DNA of 28,365 nucleotides from Knufia peltigerae (taxonomy: Eukaryota; Ascomycota; Eurotiomycetes; Chaetothyriales; Trichomeriaceae): contig JAPDRN010000229.1 in NCBI GenBank assembly GCA_030247855.1, positions 1-28,365 on the forward strand, read 5' to 3'. Made by a program: the position numbers and the translations under genes. Numbering within the stretch: the stretch's first letter is position 1; each line of letters starts with the position of its first letter. The notes under the pieces are model-generated. The model saw only the letters and a program-made list of their open reading frames with translations. It was not told the origin of the DNA and searched no databases. Shown here in pieces: positions 7,097-15,287 of this stretch.

Positions 7097-9124
7097 TCAG
7101 TGGCCCATGGCGCGCTGGGCCTGCTTTACCTGCTCCTGCTGGGCGTCCTGCTGCTGCAGGACATTCGGTGCACCGTGCACCGCACCACTGCTGAGGGCCA
7201 TGCTCTGCTCGCTGGCAGCGCGGGTTTCCACCGCCGCGCGGCAGGCGGCCGGGTCGCCGGCGGTGCCCTGTACGGCAAACATGCGCTCGCCGTTGGTGCT
7301 GGGCACCACTGAGTCGATGCGCTGCATGCCGCTGGCCTGTGCTTCCTTGGTCAGTGCGGCGGCGGCGGCCTCCAGTGCATGGCGGTCCTTGAAGGTGCCT
7401 GCCGGCAGGCCTTCCATGCCCTTCACGGCCTGGTTGTACATCGGGTTCTGCGGATGGCGCTCGTCATTGAGCAGCGGGCGCTCGCGCGCGTCCTTGATCG
7501 CATCCAGCGTCTTCGGGCCGATGATGCCGTCCACTGCCAGACCGTTGTCCTTCTGCAGCTGGCGCACGGCAGCCTCGGTGTTGCGACCGAACTTTCCATC
7601 TTCAACCAGCGGCTTGCCGTCGGCACCCACATATCCCAGGTGGCCCAGCTGTTCCTGCGCCCTGCGCACACCTTCGCCGTGCGCGCCCTGCTTATGCACT
7701 TCGTTGCTGGTCTGCGGCTTTTCCTGCGCTGCCGGCTTCGGCTCGGACGTGCTCTTGGCCTGCGCCTGCTCATGCGTCTGGCTGCGGTTTTCCAGCAGGT
7801 CGCGTGCCTGGTGCAGCGGATCGGAGGCGAACAGCTTCCAGTTCGGGTGGTCCTTCACCTGCTTGAGGTAATCCTCCACCGGCATCGTGTGCACACCCAG
7901 CTTGCCGGTGGACTGGCTGATCAGCAGCTTGTCGGTGTTCGGGTCACGCACCACCATCACGATGTGGTCGATGCCATTCCAGTGCTCGTGCTTGGTCTTG
8001 GCCGTATCCAGGCCGATCACCATGCCTTCCTTCAGCGCGTCGGGCTTGAGGATGTCGTCGCGCTTGAGCAGCACGCCCGAGTCCTTGTAGGCCTCGTGCA
8101 CGATACCGCCGGAGCCGGCGAAGCCCAGCTTGATCTTGTCGGCGTCGGCGAACACCGCGTGGCCGGCCTTCTGGTTGATCTCGTCCTGGGTCTTGTTGAG
8201 CATCGTGCCGACCCAGCCGGAGCAGTCGATGTAGCCCTGGTCGACGTTCTTGCCGGTGACGCCCTTGCCACGGTAGTACTGGCTGGATTCAATGTTGATC
8301 GCGTACTTGACGTTGTCGTACTTCACGCCGGCGTTGTAGGCCGCATCCAGCGAAATGCCAGGTGCATCCGGCTTGGCTGCGGCAGCCGTGGCGGTGGCGG
8401 CGATGGTCGCGGCACCGGCGGCAACAGCTGCCTGCGCGGCCGGGGTCACGGTCTGCGTCGGTGCGGCCTGCACCGGTGCCGGACGTGCCTGGGCCTCGGT
8501 GATCGGTGCGATGTTCTTTTCCGGGATGCTGATCGCGTCGTACTTGCGGTCGTAGTACTGGGCGAAGGTGCTGGCCAGATCACGATCGTTCATCGTGCGC
8601 ATCTCGGCGCGCGTATGCCCGGTCAGCGCTTCCACGTCACCACCGATCTGGCCCATGATGCGCGGGCGCATGTTGATCGGATCGCCGTGGCCGTCGCGCA
8701 CCAGGCCGAACGTGCCGGTGGCGATCGCGGTCTGGATCGAACCGTAGCCGGCCGCACCCTGCTGGTGCGCCAGATACAGGTCCAGGCCGCTCGGCTTGTC
8801 ATCGCCGGACAGGTACGGGTGGCCGGTGCGGTCATGGCGCTTTTCCATGTCCACCAGGTTGCGCTTGAACATCTCCGCTGCCGCTTCGGTGTTGCGGGTC
8901 GGGTCGTACTCGTGGCCGGTCAGGCCGTACTGCTTGGCCGACGACGGCAGGAACTGGAACAGGCCCTTGGCATCGGTCTTGTCGTTGTGCGCGCGCTCGT
9001 TGAAGCGGCCACCGGTCTCGATGTGGGCAAAGCGCAGGAAGTCCTCGCTGGCGATGCCCTTGCGCTGTGCCACCTGCTCGATGATGTCGAGAACTTCCTT
9101 TTTGCTGTAGTCACGTTGTGCCAT
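7097..9124 (-). CDS. Predicted T4SS antibacterial effector: lytic transglycosylase + NlpC/P60-like + PG-binding + XVIPCD-like
   Basis: The 675-residue product starts at ATG 9124 behind AGAGGAAG. The N-terminus (about 5-130) looks like a lytic transglycosylase: HIETGG with candidate catalytic Glu36, then GLFQFLPSSA and LYLAHQQGAAGY. An Ala/Pro-rich linker (about 205-255) leads to a cysteine-peptidase-like domain (about 260-430) with DCSGW (Cys301) and GIDHIVMVV (His387), as in NlpC/P60 amidases or endopeptidases. A PG_binding_1 domain follows (about 480-545). The last about 125 residues (ERHPQNPMYNQA, RIDSVVPS, RMFAVQGTAGDP, glutamine-rich tail) match the pattern of XVIPCD, the Xanthomonadales domain that delivers effectors to the VirD4 coupling protein. 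There is no Sec signal, fitting direct transfer into a rival's periplasm. A prophage endolysin is the alternative, but no phage genes are nearby. Confidence 0.85.
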   Translation of the reverse strand: MAQRDYSKKEVLDIIEQVAQRKGIASEDFLRFAHIETGGRFNERAHNDKTDAKGLFQFLPSSAKQYGLTGHEYDPTRNTEAAAEMFKRNLVDMEKRHDRTGHPYLSGDDKPSGLDLYLAHQQGAAGYGSIQTAIATGTFGLVRDGHGDPINMRPRIMGQIGGDVEALTGHTRAEMRTMNDRDLASTFAQYYDRKYDAISIPEKNIAPITEAQARPAPVQAAPTQTVTPAAQAAVAAGAATIAATATAAAAKPDAPGISLDAAYNAGVKYDNVKYAINIESSQYYRGKGVTGKNVDQGYIDCSGWVGTMLNKTQDEINQKAGHAVFADADKIKLGFAGSGGIVHEAYKDSGVLLKRDDILKPDALKEGMVIGLDTAKTKHEHWNGIDHIVMVVRDPNTDKLLISQSTGKLGVHTMPVEDYLKQVKDHPNWKLFASDPLHQARDLLENRSQTHEQAQAKSTSEPKPAAQEKPQTSNEVHKQGAHGEGVRRAQEQLGHLGYVGADGKPLVEDGKFGRNTEAAVRQLQKDNGLAVDGIIGPKTLDAIKDARERPLLNDERHPQNPMYNQAVKGMEGLPAGTFKDRHALEAAAAALTKEAQASGMQRIDSVVPSTNGERMFAVQGTAGDPAACRAAVETRAASEQSMALSSGAVHGAPNVLQQQDAQQEQVKQAQRAMGH

Positions 9125-9231
9125 GACACTTCCTCTGGGGTTGATGGTGCGGCCTTTGCCGCGATACGCCAACCGGACTCATCCGTGAGTCTTCAACATG
9201 TCGGTCAACAGGTGCTGCGGGGTGGTGCGTC

Positions 9232-10167
9232 TTACTTTTCGACGTAGGCCTTGCGGGCGGCGTCGTAGTGGTACTGGCGTGCATCGGCCGCACCCAGCGC
9301 ACGGGTCTGGCCCGGGCCGGAAATGGTGGTGCCGGTGGCGGTGACACTGATGCTGGGCAGGTCGCTGCCGGCGACGGCGTTGAAGGCCAGAACGCCCTTG
9401 TTGTTGACGCACGGCATCACCTGGCCATCGTCGCAGGCGGCCGAATTGTCTTCGCCGGTGATCACCGTGCCCAGGCTGGCCCAGACCTGGCCGTCTTCGG
9501 ACTTCTCGTAGTCCGGGTTGAACACCAGCACGGTGTAGCTTTCGATGCTGGTACCGGTGGCGAAGGTGCTGGTCGGCACCGCCAGCACCAGCTTGCCAGC
9601 CGGGGTGCGGTACTCCAGCGGCTTGCGCTTGCTGTCGATGTCCGGTGCGGTGCCATAGGCGCCGACGGTGCCGATCCACGGTTCGGCACCCTTGAACACC
9701 CACGGCCGATCCGGCTTGTCGCCGGTCAGGGTGAAGGTGGCCTCGGTCAGGGTGACCTGGCTGTCCGGACCGACATCGTCCTCGCCGGGCTTGCCGTACT
9801 TCTGCGGCGTGTTCCAGGCAAAGCCGGTGTAATAGCGGGTGCCGGCCACTTCGAATGCATGGCCGAACCAGAAGGTGGCGACACTGCCATTGGCTACTTC
9901 ATACGAAACGGCGCCATCGCCGTCGACGTCGTAGATGAAATACAGCACGCTGCCGGCATCGGGGGGCGTGGCGGTAGCCGTGGTGGCGGGTGTGGCGGAA
10001 CTCTGCATCGGGGCAACATCCTGTCGTGGCGCGGTGGCGCCCTGTGGTGACGCGGTCGAAGTCGAGGGGGTGCAGGCGCTGGCAAGCAACGCAACGAGCA
10101 GGCCAGCGAACGTCGCACACAGGCGTGGGCGGACACGGGCCAAGCGGGATTGCGGAAGGATCTTCAT
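9232..10167 (-). CDS. Lipoprotein with DxDxDG motif, candidate immunity protein
   Basis: ATG 10167 follows GGAGAGG. The 311-residue product has a signal sequence ending LLASAC, with Cys32 as the predicted lipidation site; the -3 position is Ala, slightly off the usual lipobox. A Thr/Pro/Ala-rich linker follows. The folded part opens with DVDGDG (Asp80, 82, 84), a calcium-loop-like motif, and looks beta-rich. Two cysteines in a CDDGQVMPC segment may pair. It lies directly upstream of, and on the same strand as, the peptidoglycan-hydrolase effector, 107 bases apart. Known immunity proteins for such effectors in Xanthomonas are periplasmic lipoproteins encoded next to the effector, and one (XAC2610) binds calcium. 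The immunity role is inferred from position, localisation and this motif; the protein family is not recognised. Confidence 0.75.
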   Translation of the reverse strand: MKILPQSRLARVRPRLCATFAGLLVALLASACTPSTSTASPQGATAPRQDVAPMQSSATPATTATATPPDAGSVLYFIYDVDGDGAVSYEVANGSVATFWFGHAFEVAGTRYYTGFAWNTPQKYGKPGEDDVGPDSQVTLTEATFTLTGDKPDRPWVFKGAEPWIGTVGAYGTAPDIDSKRKPLEYRTPAGKLVLAVPTSTFATGTSIESYTVLVFNPDYEKSEDGQVWASLGTVITGEDNSAACDDGQVMPCVNNKGVLAFNAVAGSDLPSISVTATGTTISGPGQTRALGAADARQYHYDAARKAYVEK

Positions 10168-10255
10168 GCACCTCTCCATGGTTTGCGGGCGTCGGGCAGG
10201 AAGGCCAACGCAGAACACGCCCCGCCCTCGATGAGGGGGAACGTCGTGATGAGCC

Positions 10256-10272
10256 GGTCGATTCCTTCGACC
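10256..10272. promoter_or_regulatory. Inverted repeat upstream of the lipoprotein-effector unit
   Basis: GGTCGA and TCGACC flank a five-base spacer about 90 bases before the lipoprotein start. It could be an operator for the effector-immunity transcript. The rest of the 10168-10373 gap holds a G-rich hairpin (next entry) and no gene. Confidence 0.3.
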
Positions 10273-10335
10273 TCGCATAGGAAAACTCATCGGGACGGAT
10301 GATGGCACAGATGCGACGGCGATCACAGGGGGGGG

Positions 10336-10353
10336 CAGGGGGAGGCTCCCCCC
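10336..10353 (-). terminator. G/C-rich hairpin after the response-regulator gene
   Basis: A GGGGGAG/CTCCCCC palindrome lies 20-40 bases past the stop of the regulator gene on the minus strand. No U-tract follows, so it is a weak terminator candidate. An 8-G run (10328-10335) adjoins it. Confidence 0.35.
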
Positions 10354-10373
10354 AGAGAGCTGTGAACGGCGTC

Positions 10374-11012
10374 TCAGATCCTGCCGTCGCGCAGGTAGTC
10401 GAACAGTTCCGCATCGCCCTTCAGCCCCAGCTTGAGCATGGCATCACCCTTCTGGCGGCTGATGGTGCTGACGCTCTTGTGCAGCTGCAGCGAGATTTCC
10501 TTCACCGTCATGCCGGTGCCGAGCAGGCGCAGCACCTCCACTTCGCGCGGCGACAACGGCTTGCCGTCACCCTCGCGCATGCGCCAGCTGCCGGCTTCCT
10601 CCACCCGCTCGCGCAGGCTTCGGCTGATGTAGGACTGGCCGCGGTAGACCGCCTGGATCGCCTGCGGCAGTTCATCCATCGACGAACTCTTGTCGACCAG
10701 GCCGAGCACGCCGCTGTCGAGCACCATGCGCAGGATCGCCAGGTTGTTGGAAACGCTGAGCATGAGCACCGGCAGGTCGGGATGGCGGCGGCGGATCATG
10801 CCGATCATGGCGAAGCCGTCGGCCTGGGGGCTGCCGGGCATCGAATAGTCGGTGACCAGCAGGTCGCAGGGCTGGGTGGTCAGCAGGGTCATCAGCGCCT
10901 GGGCGTTGTCGGCCTCGCCAACGACTTTGCCAACGCCGCTGGACTCGATGACGGCGCGGGTACCGATGCGGACCACGGGGTGATCGTCTGCGATGATGAT
11001 GCGCAAGGTCAT
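10374..11012 (-). CDS. NarL/LuxR-family response regulator, BvgA-like
   Basis: The 212-residue protein has a receiver domain (about 1-120) with the acidic pair Asp9/Asp10, phospho-acceptor Asp55 in VTDYSMPGS and a Lys in VDKSSS. A LuxR-type helix-turn-helix follows (about 145-205; LSPREVEVLRLLGTGMTVKEIS). The layout matches BvgA, EvgA and RcsB regulators, which receive phosphate from hybrid kinases through an HPt domain. It is divergent from exactly such a kinase, 75 bases away, so the two should be a pair. The target genes are unknown. The lipoprotein-effector pair lies downstream on the same strand and is a plausible but unproven target. Confidence 0.92.
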   Translation of the reverse strand: MTLRIIIADDHPVVRIGTRAVIESSGVGKVVGEADNAQALMTLLTTQPCDLLVTDYSMPGSPQADGFAMIGMIRRRHPDLPVLMLSVSNNLAILRMVLDSGVLGLVDKSSSMDELPQAIQAVYRGQSYISRSLRERVEEAGSWRMREGDGKPLSPREVEVLRLLGTGMTVKEISLQLHKSVSTISRQKGDAMLKLGLKGDAELFDYLRDGRI

Positions 11013-11037
11013 GCTCTAGTATGGCCACCGGCACGCC

Positions 11038-11058
11038 GGACCGCGACTATCGCGGTCC
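11038..11058. promoter_or_regulatory. Perfect inverted repeat between divergent two-component genes
   Basis: GGACCGCG and CGCGGTCC flank ACTAT, between the start codons of the regulator (11012) and kinase (11088). Its position suggests an operator for autoregulation, or a hairpin in the kinase mRNA leader. Confidence 0.4.
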
Positions 11059-11087
11059 TTGGCAGGACTTCCAGGAGATCGTTGCAG

Positions 11088-14000
11088 ATGCGCAGCTGGG
11101 CGGCTCGTGGACTGATCCTGTTGACGACCCTGCTGGCTCTGCCGGCGCTGGCCCAGTCCGCGTCCGCCCCGGGACCATTGCCGCTCAGTCCCCTGCAGCG
11201 CGAATACCTGGCCGCACATCCTGTTGTCGTTGTTGGACAGTATGACAGTGGCTGGCCCCCTTTTGAGTCGATCCAGGACGGGAAGCAGGTGGGCCTCGGC
11301 CCGGACTACCTGACGCTTTCGGCCCGTCAGCTTGGACTGAAGGTGGAGACGCGCCGCTTTGCAGACTGGCCCTCGGTGCTGGATGCGGCATGTCGCGGCG
11401 AGATCGACGTGGTAATGAACATCGCGCTCAGCGCCGAGCGTACTCGTTGCATGGTCTACACCGCCGCCTATGCCGAAGCACCGCTGGCCATGGTCGGGCG
11501 TCCCCAGGACCTGCGTGCTTCGGAGGCACCCGATCTGGATGGCCTGCGCGTTGTGGTCGAGCAGGACTTCATGACCGGGCCGCAGGTGCGTGCGCGATTC
11601 CCAAGGGCACGACAACTTGTCGCAGACAACACGCTGACCGCCTTGAATATGGTCAGAGACGACAAAGCCGACATTTTCATCGGTAATGCCTACGTGGCAA
11701 CGGAACTGATCGCCGCCGCCAAGTTGAAGGGTGTGGTGTTGCTGCGGCCCAGCGATCTGCCCCCCGAGCAGTTGCATTTCGGTGTGCCCAACAGCAAACA
11801 ACCGTTGTCCGAAGCGCTGGATCTGGCGCTTGCCGCTGTCAGCGAAGCACAGCGCGACGCCCTCGCGCAGCGCTGGCTGCCACCGCCGCAGTGGTCGGCG
11901 TCGGCGCAGCTGGCGTTGAGCCAGGCCGAGAAACGCGTGCTGCAGCAGCCGTTGAAGATCGGCTTTGCGCCCAACGCCGCGCCGCTGTCGTTCGCCGACA
12001 GAGCTGGCAAGCCCAGTGGCCTGACCAATGAATACCTGCAGCGCCTGCTGCAGGCGGGTGCCAACCTGCAGGTTGAAAACAGCCATGACTGGTACGAGGT
12101 GCGCGAGAAGGCACGTCGCGGGGAACTGCAGGCGGTGATCGGCATTCCTGCCGATTCGCGCTATCTGGGGCCGGAATGGGTGTTCAGCCAGCCCTTCATC
12201 ACCGTGCCCAACGTGATCGTCACCCGCACTGACAGTCCGTCGATGCTGGGCTTGTCGGACCTGGACGGCAAACGCGTGCTGCTGTCCGATCCGGAGCGCA
12301 TCCGTGGCTACGTGCAGCAGCAGGCGCCGTCGGTGAAGATCGTCGCCGCGCGCAGTGCCGAGCAGGCCCTGCAGCGTCTTGCTGATGGCGAGGCCGATGC
12401 CTACGTGGGCAACCTGGCGCTGGTCGACCAGCTGCTGCGCAACCGCTTTCCGGGGCGCCTGCAACTGGCCGCCCCAGCCGGGTTCAACGACCAGCTGGCG
12501 CTGGCGGTGGAGCGCCGCCATGCGGCATTGGCCACCACCTTCGACCGCCTGCTGCTGCAGATGGGGCCGCGCCAGCGCGAGGCCCTGCGCGGCGATTGGC
12601 TGGCGGTGGAATACCGCGATGGGGTGGACTGGCGCACCCTGCTGCGTTGGGGCCTTCCCCTGCTGCTGGTGCTGGCCACTGCGGTGGCGGTGCACGGGCT
12701 GGGCCACTGGCGGTTGCGCCGCGAAGTGGCCGGCCGCCGTGAGCTGGAGCAGCGCCTGGCCGAGGTGACCGACAACCTGCCTGCCATCGTCTACCAGGCC
12801 CGCCGCGAAGCGGACGGTACCTTGAGTTTTCCCTTCATTGCCGGCGATGTGCAGTCGATGTTCGGTATCAGCCGGCAGCAGGCGGAGTCGGACGGGCAGG
12901 CGCTGCTGGCGTGCATCGATGCCGATGACCGCGAAAAGGTGTTGCGTGCGATGGAACGGGCGGCGCGCAATTTCGCACCGCTTTCCTTCGAGTTCCGTAT
13001 CCATCGCGACGGCAGCGCGCCCTGCTGGGTGCGCAGCCAGGCCCATCCGTATTCCACCGAAGCGGGCGCGGTGACCTGGAGTGGTTACTGGGTGGACGTG
13101 AGCCAGGCGCGCGCGCAGGCCGACGCGCTGGCCGCGGCGATGGTCGAAGCCGAACAGGCAGCGGCAGCGAAATCGCGTTTCCTGGCTACCATGAGCCATG
13201 AAATCCGCACGCCGATGAGTGGTGTGCTGGGCATGCTGGAAGTGCTGGCGCATTCGCCGTTGGACGCCGAACAGCAACGCATCCTTGGCGTGATCGAAGA
13301 CTCGGCGCAGATGCTGCGGCAGATCCTGGACGACATCCTCGACTATTCGCGGATGGAAGCGGGCGCGCTGCGGCTGGAGCCGGTACCGCTGCCGGTGCGG
13401 CCACTGCTGGAGGGGGTGCATCGATTGTTGTTGCCGCAGGCCACGGCACGTGGCCTGGACCTGCAGCTGGACATCGACGAACAGCTGGCCCAGGCCCATG
13501 AAGTGGATGGCGTGCGTTTTCGGCAGATCGTGTTCAACCTGGTCAGCAATGCCATCAAGTTCACCATGAAGGGCTCGGTGCATCTGCAGCTGGAGGTGCT
13601 GGGGCCCACTGCGGAGGATGGCAGCCAGCCGCTGCGCCTGAGCGTGACCGATACCGGCATCGGCATTGCACCGGAGCAGTTGCCGACCCTGTTCGAACCC
13701 TTCACCCAGGCCGGTGCGTACATCCAGCGCGACCATGGGGGCACCGGGCTGGGCCTGAGCATCTGCCGGCGCCTGGTGCAGAAGATGGATGGCGAACTGA
13801 AGCTGGAAAGCACGCTGGGCGAAGGGACGCGGGTCGAGGTGCTGCTGTCGCTGGTGGAGGCGCGCAGCGAGGATGTGCTGGCGCTGCAGGCCGAGCATCA
13901 GCAGATCGCGCTGCTGCCCCCTGGTCTGCGCCAGGCACGGGTGATGGTCATTGAAGACCATCCCACCAACCAGGCGATGATGGCCTGGCGCCTGCAGCAG

Positions 14001-14827
14001 CTGGGCGTGCCGCATGTGCTGGTCGACGACGGGCAGCAGGCACTGGACCGGCTGGCGGAGGCGTCGGAATCCTTCGATCTGGTCATCACCGATTGCCGCA
14101 TGCCGGTGCTGGATGGATTCGGCTTCACCCGCCTGCTGCGCGAGCGCGAGGGCCGCAACGGCCAGCCGCGGATGCCGGTGCTGGCGCTGACCGCCAGCGT
14201 GCTTGACGACGACGCACGCCGCTGCCGCGAAGCCGGCATGGATGACGTGCTGGCCAAGCCGTTGTCGTTGGCGACGCTGCGACAGGCGCTGCTGCGCTGG
14301 CTGCCGTGCGCCGGCGGTATGGAGGATGACCAGACTGTCGTGGACAACGACGATGAGTCAGATGGTGATGAGGAACTCCCCGACCTGGCGACCCTGCAGC
14401 GGCGCTTCGGTTCGCGCGAGATCGCCCGGCAGCTGCATGACAGCCTGATCAAGGCCAGCAACGAGGACATCGCGGCCCTGCAGCGCGCGCTGCAGGACAG
14501 CGACCGGGTGACGGCCGCGCTGCATCTGCATCGGCAGGCGGGCGCGCTGGGCGCAGTGGGTGCACGGGGCCTGGCCGATCGTGCCAACGCGCTGGTGGAA
14601 CGGCTGCAGGCCGCANNNNNNNNNNNNNNNNNNNNNNNNNNNNNNNNNNNNNNNNNNNNNNNNNNNNNNNNNNNNNNNNNNNNNNNNNNNNNNNNNNNNN
14701 NNNNNNNNNNNNNGCGCTGGTGGAACGGCTGCAGGCCGCAGGTGATGCCGAGATCGCAGCGGCGATCGCTGATGCCGGACAGTTCGTGGAGCATCTGCAG
14801 CACCAGCTGCAGCGCCAGGCTCACTGA
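11088..14827 (+). CDS. BvgS-like unorthodox hybrid sensor kinase (contains assembly gap)
   Basis: ATG 11088 follows AGGAG at 11073-11077, and a signal peptide follows (ending PALAQSA). Two periplasmic SBP_bac_3/Venus-flytrap domains (about 35-265 and 285-515) precede one membrane helix (about 519-541), a PAS domain (about 551-680), HisKA with His704 (MSHEIRTPM), an HATPase (NLVSNAIKF, DTGIGI, GTGLGLSI), a receiver with Asp1002 (ITDCRMP) and an HPt domain with His1148 (LHLHRQAGAL). This is the BvgS/EvgS layout. The ligand is unknown. The 98-N run at 14616-14713 lies in the HPt region. It is flanked by the same 27 bases (14589-14615 and 14714-14740), so the frame appears broken; the frame after the second copy ends at TGA 14825-14827. 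If the duplicate is an artefact, the protein is 1204 residues and complete. Confidence 0.92.
14616..14713. other. Assembly gap (98 N) flanked by a 27-base duplicate
   Basis: All 98 bases are N. The 27 bases before and after the gap are identical. That is the signature of two contig ends that overlap but were joined by a scaffold gap rather than merged. Confidence 0.95.
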
Positions 14828-15222
14828 GCCGCGCATTCCTGCAGGTAGGCGATCACCAGTGCGCGACGCTCCGCGCTGGGAAATGCGTTGTACATGCGGG
14901 TGCCGGGCACGAGATGGGTGGGTGACTGCAGGAACGTATCCAGCGTCTGCGCGCTCCACACGATGTCGGCGCGGCGCATGGCCTGGGAATAGCCGTAATC
15001 GGGCAGGCTGCCCGCACGGCGGCCGATCACCCCATGCAGGTTGGGTCCGTAGCGGTGGATGCCGCCGGCCTTGACGGTGTGGCAGCCGGCACACAGTTCG
15101 AACGCCTGCTGCATCGCCTGCCGGCGCGCCTGTTCCGGCGTGCTGGGCGCAGCCGGTGGGCGCTGGCACGCGCTGGTGGCCAGGGTCATGGCAACAACAA
15201 GAAGCAGATGAAAGGCGCGCAT
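14821..15222 (-). CDS. Class I c-type cytochrome, probable lipoprotein
   Basis: The 133-residue product has a signal sequence ending ATSAC (Cys19 a possible lipidation site, although the lipobox is poor). It has one heme-binding site CAGCH (Cys44, Cys47, His48) and a likely axial Met110 in GTRMYNAF. Segments such as YGPNLHGVIGRRAG and PGTRM are typical of cytochrome c2/c550-like electron carriers. It would act on the periplasmic face of the membrane as a one-electron shuttle. Its stop codon (14821-14823) overlaps the end of the convergent sensor kinase gene by seven bases. The ETF-QO gene is upstream on the same strand, with a strong hairpin between them. Confidence 0.88.
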   Translation of the reverse strand: MRAFHLLLVVAMTLATSACQRPPAAPSTPEQARRQAMQQAFELCAGCHTVKAGGIHRYGPNLHGVIGRRAGSLPDYGYSQAMRRADIVWSAQTLDTFLQSPTHLVPGTRMYNAFPSAERRALVIAYLQECAAQ

Positions 15223-15252
15223 GGCGGGCAGGATAACGGTCGCACGCAACGT

Positions 15253-15279
15253 GGGGCTGCGACCGGCCGTCGCAGCCCC
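15253..15279 (-). terminator. Strong hairpin after the ETF-QO gene
   Basis: Perfect 11-base arms GGGGCTGCGAC and GTCGCAGCCCC surround a five-base loop, nine bases past the ETF-QO stop codon. No U-tract follows, so it may terminate or only protect the mRNA 3' end. It separates ETF-QO from the cytochrome gene. Confidence 0.6.
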
Positions 15280-15287
15280 ATCACCGG

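Noticed and set aside
7097..9124. Prophage endolysin or tail lysozyme as the identity of the hydrolase
   Set aside because: No holin, tail or capsid gene is near, and the C-terminus has XVIPCD-type motifs and an adjacent lipoprotein gene.
10328..10335. An 8-G run as a phase-variation tract
   Set aside because: It is intergenic, after the regulator stop and far from the lipoprotein promoter. No coding frame or promoter spacing depends on it that I can see.
10299..11087. An N-terminal extension of the sensor kinase starting at 10299
   Set aside because: This part is antisense to the response-regulator gene. ATG 11088 has a ribosome binding site and a signal peptide.
11016..14015. A 999-residue open frame on the minus strand
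   Set aside because: It is antisense to the sensor kinase, whose domains and motifs are certain. Long empty frames on the opposite strand are common at this GC content. The same applies to the minus frame 19942-22362 and the plus frame 3634-5913.
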